From Parapristionchus giblindavisi (Eukaryota; Nematoda; Chromadorea; Rhabditida; Diplogasteridae), in contig CALSFV010000263.1 in the NCBI GenBank assembly GCA_943737045.1, positions 385,001 through 449,000 on the forward strand: a DNA stretch of 64,000 nucleotides, in the 5' to 3' direction. The notes under the pieces are model-generated. The model ran no database searches. It was given only the letters and a program-made list of their open reading frames with translations, and had not been told where the DNA came from. Below, piece after piece: positions 11,001 to 19,413 of this stretch; the first letter of the stretch is position 1; every line of letters begins with the position of its first letter. Position numbers and translations under genes: made by a program.

Positions 11001-11773
11001 TTCCCTGATTTCGATATGTTTTCCCCTGATATTACGCTCAAAATAGCTGGCTGATCTCGTGTCCAAATAGACTTCCTGTATTTATCTTTGCTTTTTCGCC
11101 ATTTTTTGGACATGTGGGTCGGTGCAGCCGCCCCCGTGCTTTGAGATTAATAAACCGAACGTGCGCGAGTTCTTCAAGAATTTCGCGCGGCATTTTCTAA
11201 AAATAAATATTTTCAATGTTTGTTCTCGGGCTACGTATTTGATAAAATTCCATACTTTCCTGGATAAAATAGTTTAAGTAAAGAGAAGAAGAATGGTTAC
11301 AATTGCCACACTTGATATTCAATATTCACAGCACAAAAATTCGAGGAGCACGGGGGGATCCCCGGGATCACATGCACGAAGGGAGATTCTGCGGGGCTGT
11401 ACTGAATCGGTTACTTTTATTTTTGAAATTTTGTATCTGCCACAGCGTTTCGAGATCTGTCACGCTGTGACAGAGAAAAAGATGATAGAAAAAGAGGAGC
11501 GCAGACGATGAGAGTATGCCATACTGCTGCATACCATAATTTATTTGTTTTTTTTTCAAATTTCAATGTGAACGGTACCTCGGTAATAGTAAATCTCTTT
11601 GTATCAAGTAATGATAGAGAAGAGTTTAGACGACATTTCCAATTCAAACTTCGAATAACAGCATTTGAAATGAATATCGGTAGCGGTGAATCAAGTGTAG
11701 GCATTTGATTGGCTATAATAAGATCAGCCAACCGATCAACTGCTATCTCCTCGAGGCGCTTGTGAACAAACAT
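1..11773 (-). CDS. ZYG-11/ZER-1-like leucine-rich-repeat protein, 5' part (7 exons, runs off left edge)
   Basis: Exons in coding order: 11773-11579, 10143-10032, 8252-8152, 4788-4589, 4075-3900, 3841-3678 and 96-1 (incomplete). Every junction is GT-AG and all phases agree, giving 316 codons before the last exon and no stop. The start ATG at 11773 directly follows an acceptor (TTAATTTCAG), as expected of a trans-spliced leader site. The N-terminus (LEEIAVDRLADLII) resembles the substrate-receptor N-terminus of ZYG-11/ZER-1 proteins; leucine-rich repeats follow (LFQLDVSSCPLL, LKVLDIGKATNYG, LACIDISDVHSG), then a helical part as expected before the ARM-like C-terminus. Known members are substrate receptors of CUL-2 ubiquitin ligases. 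The family call is from motif pattern only. Introns 1-4 and 6 contain transposon-like foldbacks; intron 5 is 58 bases. The frame is intact, so the gene is probably functional despite the insertions. Confidence 0.7.
358..700. mobile_element. Foldback element, 0.34 kb
   Basis: Inverted repeat with ends GGCTCGTTAAAATAGTGG (358) and its complement ending at 700. The two arms are imperfect and the centre has further AAATTCGAATT-like symmetry. No protein is encoded; the frames here are repeat artefacts. It adjoins the 5' end of the LINE fragment. Confidence 0.7.
701..1002 (+). pseudogene. LINE (non-LTR) reverse transcriptase fragment, part 1
   Basis: Translates to a reverse transcriptase core: a PLLFILFINDL block followed by the catalytic FADDIKIY (the YADD/FADD box), then the usual downstream helical region. 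It breaks off at 1002 where a foldback element is inserted and resumes at 2242. The upstream reverse transcriptase and endonuclease are absent, so this is a 5'-truncated dead copy in the sixth intron of the ZYG-11-like gene. Confidence 0.8.
1193..1262 (+). repeat. tRNA-like segment (A box and B box) in left arm
   Basis: Contains TGGCATAGTGGTAAG, which fits a polymerase III A box, and 35 bases on GAGTTCGATTCT, which fits a B box. Acceptor-stem pairing is not convincing, so it is a tRNA-derived relic or promoter rather than a working tRNA gene. Confidence 0.5.
1985..2056 (-). repeat. tRNA-like segment in right arm
   Basis: Inverted copy of the 1193-1262 segment with the same A-box and B-box-like motifs (reverse complements GAATCGAACTC-like and CCACTATGCCA). 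It lies in the opposite arm of the same foldback element. Confidence 0.45.
2242..2796 (+). pseudogene. LINE reverse transcriptase fragment, part 2
   Basis: Continues the interrupted frame (GVHMSTDLSFNQHI, then YIRPILESC), the typical C-terminal region of jockey/CR1/RTE-like reverse transcriptases, followed in a shifted frame by LEYRRAIRDIQFLHN, the usual LExRR block. Frameshifts and stops show decay. A TA-flanked MITE is inserted at 2797 and LINE-like sequence resumes after 3238. Confidence 0.75.
2797..3238. mobile_element. MITE with CACTCAGAGAAAAAA ends, TA target duplication, tRNA-like core
   Basis: Ends CACTCAGAGAAAAAACCCTT and its complement, flanked by TA on both sides (2795 and 3239). 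The interior is built of AAACCCTT/AAGGGTTT blocks around a minus-strand tRNA-like segment. A solo arm of the same family lies at 4970-5067. The TA duplication points to a Tc1/mariner-type transposase acting in trans. Confidence 0.8.
2985..3060 (-). repeat. tRNA-like segment inside MITE
   Basis: Minus strand reads TAGCGCAGTGGGTAGAGCG (strong A box) and, about 40 bases on, TGTTCGATTCC (strong B box). The D- and T-arm sequences look like a real tRNA, but I could not pair an acceptor stem, so a tRNA-derived relic is preferred. Confidence 0.55.
3239..3400 (+). pseudogene. LINE 3' tail remnant
   Basis: Sequence after the MITE resumes the C-terminal LINE reading in fragments (near MRDPPFHPEI) and ends before a short A/T-rich tail with TAAATAAATAAA at 3570-3590. 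No complete frame remains. Confidence 0.4.
4117..4265. mobile_element. MITE with CACACTGAGAAAAAA ends
   Basis: Left end CACACTGAGAAAAAATGTTA and right end TTTTTCTCGGTGT next to TA. The interior includes the GTGTTATGTTTAACA-type motif seen in the MITEs at 15.5, 55.6 and 57.6 kb. Lies in intron 4 of the ZYG-11-like gene. Confidence 0.55.
4271..4567. mobile_element. GC-rich foldback made of a repeated 16-base motif
   Basis: Terminal inverted repeats ACTCCGGTATTTTTT and AAAAAATACCGGAGT. Between them a motif like CGGTGTGCCCCGCGAG occurs about nine times in both orientations, so the whole element can fold in many registers. Its GC content is far above the surrounding intron. No protein coding is supported. 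Confidence 0.7.
4970..5067. mobile_element. Solo arm of the AAACCCT MITE
   Basis: Starts CACTCAGAGAAAAAACCC and matches the right arm of the 2797-3238 element in inverse orientation, ending at GCCAACTAGGGTTTCAA. The partner arm is missing. Confidence 0.6.
5380..5411. repeat. (TA)n microsatellite
   Basis: About 16 TA units immediately left of a Tc1-like foldback, whose target site is TA. Confidence 0.85.
5416..6208. mobile_element. Tc1/mariner-like foldback element
   Basis: Left end CAGTAGCAGCCAAAAGTATT after TA, right end complementary (ACGTTTGGCTGGTA). The wording of the end (CAGT..GCCAAAAGTATTCGCC) resembles Tc1/mariner termini. Arms of about 370 bases face each other (5416-5800 and 5830-6208) and no transposase remains, so it is a non-autonomous derivative. 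Intron 3 of the ZYG-11-like gene. Confidence 0.7.
6614..6693. repeat. (TA)n microsatellite
   Basis: About 40 nearly uninterrupted TA units between the two Tc1-like foldbacks; gives rise to spurious YIYIYI frames. Confidence 0.9.
6694..7968. mobile_element. Tc1-like foldback element, second copy, right end eroded
   Basis: Related in sequence to 5416-6208 (AAAAGTATTCGCC, GGATCCTGGAACCCCTCT block, GCGGATTCTACTCC block) but longer. Arms of about 480-500 bases (6840-7340 and 7490-7968) meet near 7420. The right outer end is replaced by a TA microsatellite. Confidence 0.7.
7969..8059. repeat. (TA)n microsatellite
   Basis: About 45 TA units at the right edge of the foldback, probably grown from its TA target site. 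Confidence 0.9.
8321..9788. mobile_element. Foldback element, GCTCAGTGAGATTC end family
   Basis: Ends GACGGCTCAGTGAGATTC and GAATCTTACTGAGCCGG. Arms are about 620 bases with scattered mismatches, meeting near 9050. The ends resemble those of the 2.7-kb element at 19414-22110, so they form one family. No coding capacity. Occupies most of intron 2 of the ZYG-11-like gene. Confidence 0.75.
10378..10510. mobile_element. Short MITE, GCAAACCGTTTGCCGGC family
   Basis: Inverted repeat around GGCAAACCGTTTGCCGGCAA and TTATGACGTCACGTTTGCAG. The same family occurs at 54825-54912, 58277-58364 and 63462-63575. Confidence 0.65.
10514..11399. mobile_element. Foldback element with CAGCCCCGCAGAATCTCCC ends
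   Basis: Flanked by TA on both sides; ends CAGCCCCGCAGAATCTCCC and its complement ending at 11399. Arms of about 170-190 bases surround a 0.5-kb centre in which ATTCAGGG and CCCTGAT motifs repeat (10930-11030). Intron 1 of the ZYG-11-like gene. Confidence 0.75.
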
Positions 11774-13680
11774 CTGAAATTAACAATTCAAAAATTTTAG
11801 TTGAACTCCTTCAGTGCGCAGTTTTTGCGGGACTCGCTCGAAATAATGTTCACAGTTGAGGGGCCCTGGTGACAGACACTGGGTAAGCACGATGGTGACG
11901 GATTTTTGGTGTTTTCCAACCAGGATAACGGTAAATTTCCTTCCTGGATCCTTGACAAAATTTTTACGACGTGCCTGGTATGAAATTCTACCAGAATCCC
12001 GGGATCGTTACTGGGGGGAGAGAGCACTCACGTTAGTTCAAGATGCGAGAGAGATGGAAGTAGCGGGGCAAACTAGATTCTAACAATAAGGCGTATTTCC
12101 CCAACACTGTGGCGTACGGTTTGGTGTGTTTTCACAATCTCATAATAATGAGTAAATTAGTCTGAGTGGCGCATCTCAGACAGGTTTGATCGTGCGGCGG
12201 AGAGTGTGACAGAGATAATCATTGTACAAACGGAAGGCTGGAAAAAAATTTTCCTCGGAGTTATGATTTTTCAAAAAAGTGGACTTTGATTGCGTCATCA
12301 TTACGCAATAACGAGAAACTTTCATGAGTCCACAATATCAGGGCCGGATTCCTCGATAAATTTCCTATAAGAAATCGCGAGAGCGGCCCTTTAGCACGCT
12401 TGGTTCACTAAATCTAACAAAAACAAATAGTTGGCACTGACTTTCCGGCGCTACTGTATACCATCTTGCACGCACACCCTCTATAATGCATGCCACCTAC
12501 AACAGAGGCTGAACTAACGGGCACTCTTATGAGTAACTATACCAGGAAAACAACAGGAAAACAGGAAACAAATACAAGGGGAATGGTATAATCTCGTCAA
12601 GTGAAATGGGAATGATGAAGGAAAAGAGAAACTGAGATGGTGTATACTTTCATGCCGTGGTCGGTGTCAATTGTGTTAGGATGTAACATAAGTCTTTGTG
12701 CATTTGGTAGGTGCTGTGTTTGCACTTTTGTTTCTCGCTTAGTTTTCAACGGAGCTCTCTATACTGGTGCATATCACTAACCAGTGTCCCAACCTACATA
12801 TCCCGCAGAACCATAGATGACTTCCCTTTAATGAGTATGCCTCGAATGTTTGTCAAAAGTGAAAATCTAGTTCTTTTTCTTCCCTCCAATTTCTTCCCGG
12901 CTCTCGCTCGTATCAATTTATTTAAAATCAATCAACACATAGGTTAGGTGTGCCCCACATAAGTCCCCTCCAACACATATTTCCCTGGCCAATTGTTTAA
13001 CTCAGAAAATATATTACAAAAGAGAATAATGGTTACGTCGGAAATTTGAGTTGCGCCTTAAAGAAGTGCGATCCATGTGATACCCATAGTTAAACGTCAG
13101 ACACAATCGGATCATCCATACCCATTATTTCACTAGAATTAAAGAATCTTTAAATAGTTTTAAAAAGTTATGTTGACGAATATTGGCCATTTGACGATAA
13201 TTTGAATAAAATCGCGGATTGGGACCGCTACCTCTCTTATTTTTTTCTTAAAAGAACAACCGCATGAGTAGACACTCTGGTAGCTTAATTGAAGAGATGG
13301 ATCATTCGCAATAGGAGTGTGAATTAAATAAGTAGAGAAACTAGAATCGATCACTAAACATGAAAACATCAGAAATTGGAGAAGCTCCATGTTCAAAGAA
13401 ATTTTAAAGGAGCCAATGAATTGCATGCGTATAGTTGGGGGTCCTCTATTGTAAACAACTACAGTCCCGCCCAATTGCCATGTCTAAACGCCCTTCAAGG
13501 TAGACCCCCCCCCCCCCCCGAATATTTTCGTGAGAAAACTGTGAAGGCAGAAAATTAGGAAAATTAATTCTACATACCGAGCACCATTTATTAAATGATA
13601 ATTCAGCTTATTGATTCCTAGAATCATGATTGAATCATGCTAGCAATCGCAGACCAGGGGCGCGCCTTTTGAAAATAGGA
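11774..13680. other. Upstream region of the ZYG-11-like gene, no gene seen
   Basis: No exon with supporting splice sites on either strand. The first few hundred bases include the presumed promoter of the ZYG-11-like gene. A 13-18 base C run lies at 13506, and 12240-12380 is weakly similar to 61130-61250. Confidence 0.4.
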
Positions 13681-13684
13681 AAGT

Positions 13685-13756
13685 TCGGCAATAGGATTCG
13701 AACCCGCGACTATGCGCTAGCTATTCAAAGGGTTTACCATTACGCTAAGGAACTGA
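13685..13756 (-). repeat. tRNA-like segment
   Basis: Minus strand has TTAGCGTAATGGTAAAC (A box) and, 36 bases on, GGGTTCGAATCC (perfect-looking B box). The T-arm stem pairs well (GCGGG..CCTAT is partial), but the acceptor stem is not evident. Could be a pseudo-tRNA. Confidence 0.5.
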
Positions 13757-14307
13757 TGACAGATCACTCCATCTTCTTGCATATCATTTGACACTTGCGT
13801 AAAAGAGGTGCAAGAGATTTGCATGAACTTTCGCGGGTCTCACCTTTACACCTTTAACGTGCGTTACATTGTGCATAAAAATAGTATATGTATTCAGTGA
13901 TTAGATTGGCATAATGCATTGTAATTTACAAATTCAGAATTCCTTGATATATTAATTCTTAAAGGACTTTAGATTGTAAAATAAGAAAGGCATTGGTAAG
14001 GTAGAAATGAAGCTCTATCAAGAATTAGAAAGAGAATGAAAGGGAAAATTGAAAATGGGTATTTGGATAGGAAAAAACGACAATAAATCAAAAAGAATGT
14101 AGTGGGCCATGCTCCCAATGTCTATCACTCTACTTTTGCAAGATAAAGCTCGCACGGCTTATAGAGATGGCTTGTTAATTCGTATATAGTCCCCCTCCTC
14201 CAGTCATCTCATAGCCAGAGAGAATATATGTTGACCTGGTTCTCTCAATCGATCTAGTCTTCTCTCTCTTCTCTCCCTCTCCCTTTTCCACTCCCTACTC
14301 CTAATGT

Positions 14308-14478
14308 ACTCGCAGAAAAAATTCTCTTACGGAATTTTCTGTTCTAATAAATTGACTGCTGAGAACAGAACATCAGAAATTGAACTTCTTACTTTTCAAG
14401 AGGATTTTCACAGATATTTCCAATAATAAGAAAATGAAAAGTAAGAAAATATAAATTTAAGTATATTTTCTGTGTGAG
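14308..14478. mobile_element. MITE with CTCGCAGAAAAAATTC ends
   Basis: Between TA dinucleotides; left CTCGCAGAAAAAATTCTCTT, right TTTTCTGTGTGAG. A second copy is at 37816-37991, sharing GAACAGAACATC and AAGAAAAT blocks. Confidence 0.6.
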
Positions 14479-14791
14479 TACAAAATTATCCTTTTTCAAC
14501 CGAAATGGCTTTAAAATGCTTTATGGTTGGATTAAGATGTATATGCGCAAAAAAGTACGTAGTTCGAAAGCTCTAGAACCTTCTAGAACTTTCGTGTCGC
14601 ATAAGAGTTTTAGATATTAGATATAGAAAGAGAAAGAAAGAGATAGAGAGAGTGCGTGAGAAAGAGAGAATGAGACTTCAAAAAAAGGAATATATTAAGG
14701 AGCTATGAATTTGAAAATTTCCATGCAAAGGGACCTACGTTTTTCTTTACATGCATGGATATCATTCTTAAGTATGAAGCACTTTACACAG

Positions 14792-15317
14792 CAGGGCTGT
14801 GCGAAAAAAATATTTCGAAAAAAATTCGAAAAACGAAATTTTTCGGAAATAAAAGTCGAAAAATTCGAAAAATTTCGAAAAAAAACGAAAAATGTTGTAC
14901 AAAAATTTCTAAATGCTTTTTCTTTTGATTTCTCGCGACTTCGTTGAAATACACCATTCCCCGTTACCATATCAAGCGAAAGAGTACTATCTAAAGTATC
15001 TTTTTGAGAGAGTTTGGATTACAGGCTGGTAGTTGAGTTAGACAACCTATCCCCAAGGGAATTTTCCAGACGAAATGTGACAATTACAGTGTCAGAAATT
15101 GATTAAATTATTAAAAACGTTGCCTGGAATACAACTAAAGAACTTTCAAATAGCACCTAATCGATAAAATAATCAATTTGAGTGTTATTTTTTGTTCTCA
15201 TTTTTTTCGATTTTTCGAGAAAAAAAGTCGAAAAATTTTTCGTCGAAAAAATTGTTTGAAAAAAGTCGAAAAATCGAAAAATCCGAAAAATCGAAAAACG
15301 AAAAATGCACAGCCCTG
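14792..15317. mobile_element. Foldback element with CAGGGCTGTGC ends
   Basis: Ends CAGGGCTGTGC and GCACAGCCCTG. Both arms consist of repeated CGAAAAAT-type units, so pairing is in many registers. A related left end (CAGGGCTGGGACAAAAAA) starts at 63889. Confidence 0.7.
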
Positions 15318-15318
15318 T

Positions 15319-15595
15319 TACACAGCGAAAAAAGTGTTGAAACACCACCTCCCCACCTGTACAGAGTGCGATATTATTTTACGAAAAGAAATTACGAACA
15401 CAATGTTACGCGAGAAAGTGGGTGGAGTCAGAGTATCGCGCGGCAAAGAAGCGCATGCATCGTTCCTCGTAACGGAATTTGTATTGTTCGGACAATTTTA
15501 ATTCTATAATACCCATTGTGTGTTATATTTAACACTTTATAGCTGTTCTTCTTTCAACTGCTGTTTCATTTAGCATTTTTTCTCTCTGTGTGTTT
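15319..15595. mobile_element. MITE with CACAGCGAAAAAAGTG end
   Basis: Left end ACACAGCGAAAAAAGTGTTG, right end TTTTTTCTCTCTGTGTG, interior GTGTTATATTTAACACTTT as in the 57.6-kb element. Member of the CACAGAGAAAA end group. Confidence 0.55.
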
Positions 15596-16687
15596 CAGCT
15601 TCATACAAAGGGAGAGTGGCCTCTCTCAATGGCCTCTTCGTTGCGCACACTATTTCTCTATTCTCGCGCCACGGTGTGACACACCGACCGGCGGAATGGT
15701 TAGAGACGCAGAGTTTTATGGAGCTACCGTGTTCTGAGAGCCAAAAACGCTGTTCGCGATCGCTAAGGCATTTCTGTGTAAGAGTTCACTGATTTCAATA
15801 AATTCCAAATTTTCGCAATCAATTTTCTCGGGATTTTCTTTGTTTTCTTTGATTTTATTTTGCTTCCGTAAATATATGAATCATGTATTACCCAAGTTTG
15901 AAGTAATTTTGTCACCGATGATCTTTTAAATACGCGAAACGTCTCTGACCGATAAACAAGATGACGAACTATTCATAATCTATGATATAACCAAGGACAA
16001 CATTTTCAGACTATAAACACTGTTAAAATAGCTTACTTTAATAGGTAATAATGACTATAATAAATAAAAAAATGTTATTAGTTTTTCAAGCTGATAAAAC
16101 AAGCTGTATTTATCCTGAAAGTTGATTAAAAAGTTTAAAACATTTACAAAAATAATTTAAAAATTAGAAAAATAAAAATTTTTATATAAATATAAATTTT
16201 AAATTCCCTCCTTGGATTTAATTACCCTGAATCACGCACAATTCCTCACTTTTGTAGAAAAAATACCCTGAAACAGGCACAAACCCTGAATTTTGTAAGA
16301 GAATCTTGCGATTCAGGGTGCATCAGGGGCTAGACCGCCAGACGGCACGAGAGAGACTAGAGTGCAGACACGCCAGACATTCGGTCATTTCTATTTTTTC
16401 CGCCGGTCGCTTTCTCTTGTTCTGTCACACCTCTAACAACGAGAGAGCGTAGACCGTTGACAACGGTGTCAACCCCATTAAGTAAAAGTAAGCAATTCGA
16501 ATGAGAATCAAATGTCATTTTATTTTTATTTTTATTTTCATTTTATAATAACAATTTACTCCGACCACAGCATGCAAATATCGATACCCTTGATACCCTT
16601 CCCTCACCGTCTTGCTAATTCAGTTTCTTTTACAGGGCCTTACAATGATCCAGCTTGTATATTTATTTAAAGAATTACTAGATATTT

Positions 16688-17898
16688 TATGAGAGACTAT
16701 CTGGCTCAAGTGACATTCTCTTGGCACTTGGCCAAAAAGTGATAGGAACTGATCGGGCCCAAATTGTGCATAGGTGTAGTATGGGGTGGCATGAGATCAC
16801 AGACGGAGTTAGGGTTCGTCATATCTGCTCCTTCGCTAAATAACGTAAGTTCCACATAATGGCATCAAAATTTCAAAGTTTACGGATTCGTTCGATATGT
16901 GTATGCGACGATGGGTAATAATAAGCAGGTAAATTACATCAAGTCTCATCCCGGTCCAAAACCGTGAGGCCCAGAAAAAATTAAAAAACCAATAAAAAAT
17001 TTGTTTTATTTTTTGTTTCATTTTTCCTACAATTGCCTATCGGTGAGGGTCATTTTTTATCCCTTCAATTTGACGAGTATTCATTAGTGTAACTACTATA
17101 TGAAAATGAACTAAAACACAATCGTGAAAAGTTACCTTATTTCCGAAAAACCACGACTAATTCGCCTTTTTATCGCGAACTGAAATTAATTATCGTGCAC
17201 CCTACCGTAATCCTAATGCAGAAATTCAAAATTCAGCAATCACTATTATTTAGCATTCGATTTTCGTTATTATACTGTTGTTTTCTTTTATCATTTGTTT
17301 GCTATATGAATATATGAGGTGTAGTAAGACAGTATTTTTTCGAAAAAAATATGAATGTATTGCCGAATTCGCATAACCGTAACCGGCATATGTTTATTCA
17401 GCCAGTTTGCGATAAAAAGGCGAATTAGTCGTGGTTTTTCGGAAATAAGGTAACTTTTCACGATTGTGTTTTAGTTCATTTTCATACAGTAGTTACACTA
17501 ATGAATACTCCTTTGAAGGAAAAAAATGACCCTCACCGATAAGCAATTGTAGGAAAAATGAAACAAAAAATAAAACAAATTTTTTATTGGTTTTTTAATT
17601 TTTTCTGGGCCTCACGGTTTTGGACCAGGATGAGACTTGGTGTAATTTACCTGCTTATTATTACCCATCGTCGCATACACATATCGAACGAATCCGTAAA
17701 CTTTGAAATTTTGATGCCATTATGTGGAACTTACGTTATTTAGCGAAGGAGCAGATATGACGAACCCTAACTCCGTCTGTGATCTCATGCCACCCCATAC
17801 GCCTATGCACAATTTGGGCCCGATCGGTTCCTATCACTTTTTGGCCAAGTGCCAAGCCATAAGCAAAATATGTTCACTGAGTCAGATAGTCTCTCTTA
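16688..17898. mobile_element. Foldback element, 1.2 kb
   Basis: Two arms of about 520 bases (16688-17190 and 17395-17898) are over 90% identical by eye; both contain the same spurious 61-codon frame in opposite directions. Ends resemble GAGAGACTATCTG and its complement. The 200-base centre is unique. No transposase. Confidence 0.8.
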
Positions 17899-18266
17899 TG
17901 GACTTGGTCGATTTTTGATCACTTTCGTTTTTTTTATCGTATCTCACTTCAAATTTATCAGAATTCAATCAATTCGACAAATATGTTTACTTCACAATAG
18001 AAACTGTAATATAATTGACCAAACTCTGTGTAGATATCAACATTTATTTATTTATATATCATACATCATAAAGATGTTGCAACAAGTAAAATGACAATTT
18101 GGACTATAGTAAACTTTTCAATCTCCTTTTTGAGAGAACCATTTCCATTTTTTTAAAGGTAATTGGACACAGTGAACGTGAGGGTATTGAAATAGGTACA
18201 AAGAGACCGCTAGGACAGACTTTGTTGTCTACATAACAGTAAAATTTTTGTTTCACTCACAATCAG

Positions 18267-18364
18267 ACTCGTCCTTTATTCCTGAATCGTTGAGTGAATG
18301 TTATACACTGAATCAACTAGACCTAATCGGATTTGACCATATACCAAAAAGCTTTCTTTCTAAG
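18267..18364 (+). pseudogene. Stray exon of a ZYG-11-like paralogue
   Basis: Preceded by an AATCAG acceptor and followed by a GTACGA donor. Its translation differs from exon 3 of the minus-strand gene (8252-8152) in about 8 of 33 residues and lacks one codon, sharing PESLSECYTLNQL and IPKSF. I could not find matching neighbours on the plus strand, so it is a lone duplicated exon or part of a scattered or dead paralogue. Confidence 0.6.
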
Positions 18365-18430
18365 GTACGATAATATTTTCAAATTATTTTTAACAAAAAA
18401 ATTATATTGTCCGTATAAAATGTTATATTT

Positions 18431-19110
18431 TGCTAGATAAACGAAGTTTATTGAAGTAAAATATTTACTATAAGTCATTGCTCAATCAATGAAAAGGCTT
18501 TGGTCGACCTGGTCGGCTGTGAACACACTTCACGTGACACATTCATGTATCACGGGTTCTAATCAATAGCGCGACGTCCGATCCAGTAGATCGAACTCGC
18601 GCGTCTCTCGAGTGAGATAGTCTCTCACTAGCCCCCTTCCCTTCACTGTTGTGTGTGAGGGTGTGTTTGAAACAGAGACAACAAATCCAAATCTTTATAG
18701 TGAAATATGGATTAATGTTTATTCGTAATTATATAACGAAAAATACATATCATAGTCTCTGGTAATGGATCACTTCTTCTTGATCGAAGAATCCTGTCGT
18801 AGACTCTCCACGCTTCTTATGCGAATAAGCTTCGATCGTAATCCATCTCCTGCTCTCCTTTCCTTGATGAAGACGACTTCCTGAATCAGAAAACGTCAAG
18901 GTTATAAATCAATCAAGGGTGGGTGTGGAGGGCTTTGATTGATTTCGCAATGACTTATAATAAATATTTTACTTCAATAACTTCGTTTATCTAGCAAAAT
19001 AATCGTGATAGAAGCAAATGGAGGGATGTGATCCGCGCGGCATTAGCCGTCGAAGACGGATCTACTAAGTAACTAAGTAAGTAAGTATCTAGCAAAATAT
19101 AACATTATAT
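18431..19110. mobile_element. Foldback with TTGCTAGATAAACGAAG arms
   Basis: The block at 18433-18495 recurs inverted at 18940-19003, and GTATCTAGCAAAATATAAC follows at 19085. The interior (18500-18930) is unique and includes a GAACTCGCGCGTCTCTCGAG stretch. It probably lies within an intron of the paralogue at 18267. Confidence 0.5.
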
Positions 19111-19413
19111 TTCATTTCTCAATCAATCAAAAGGCTTTTTTCAAAGACAACCTTTACTTTACTGTATTCCGGTTGATATCTTTGTCTTAAATTCCCACTG
19201 TTTAGTAGTTCGAGGATTTCATAGAGGAAATTCTAGCCTTTTAGAGCTGCTAATTGAAACTGCTCTTGTTTAGGAGGTACAAATTTGTTAACCCGAAAGA
19301 GCAAGTACTTCTTTTATCTATCGCTCAACCGTTCAAGATGAAACCAATCTATGCGGTTGTAGAGATGAAAGTAATAAGATTACATTATCATTAATTCACT
19401 TTATCAAGATTAA

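Noticed and set aside
16836..17743. Identical 61-residue frames on opposite strands
   Set aside because: Mirror copies in the arms of a foldback element; no homology or codon signal of a gene.
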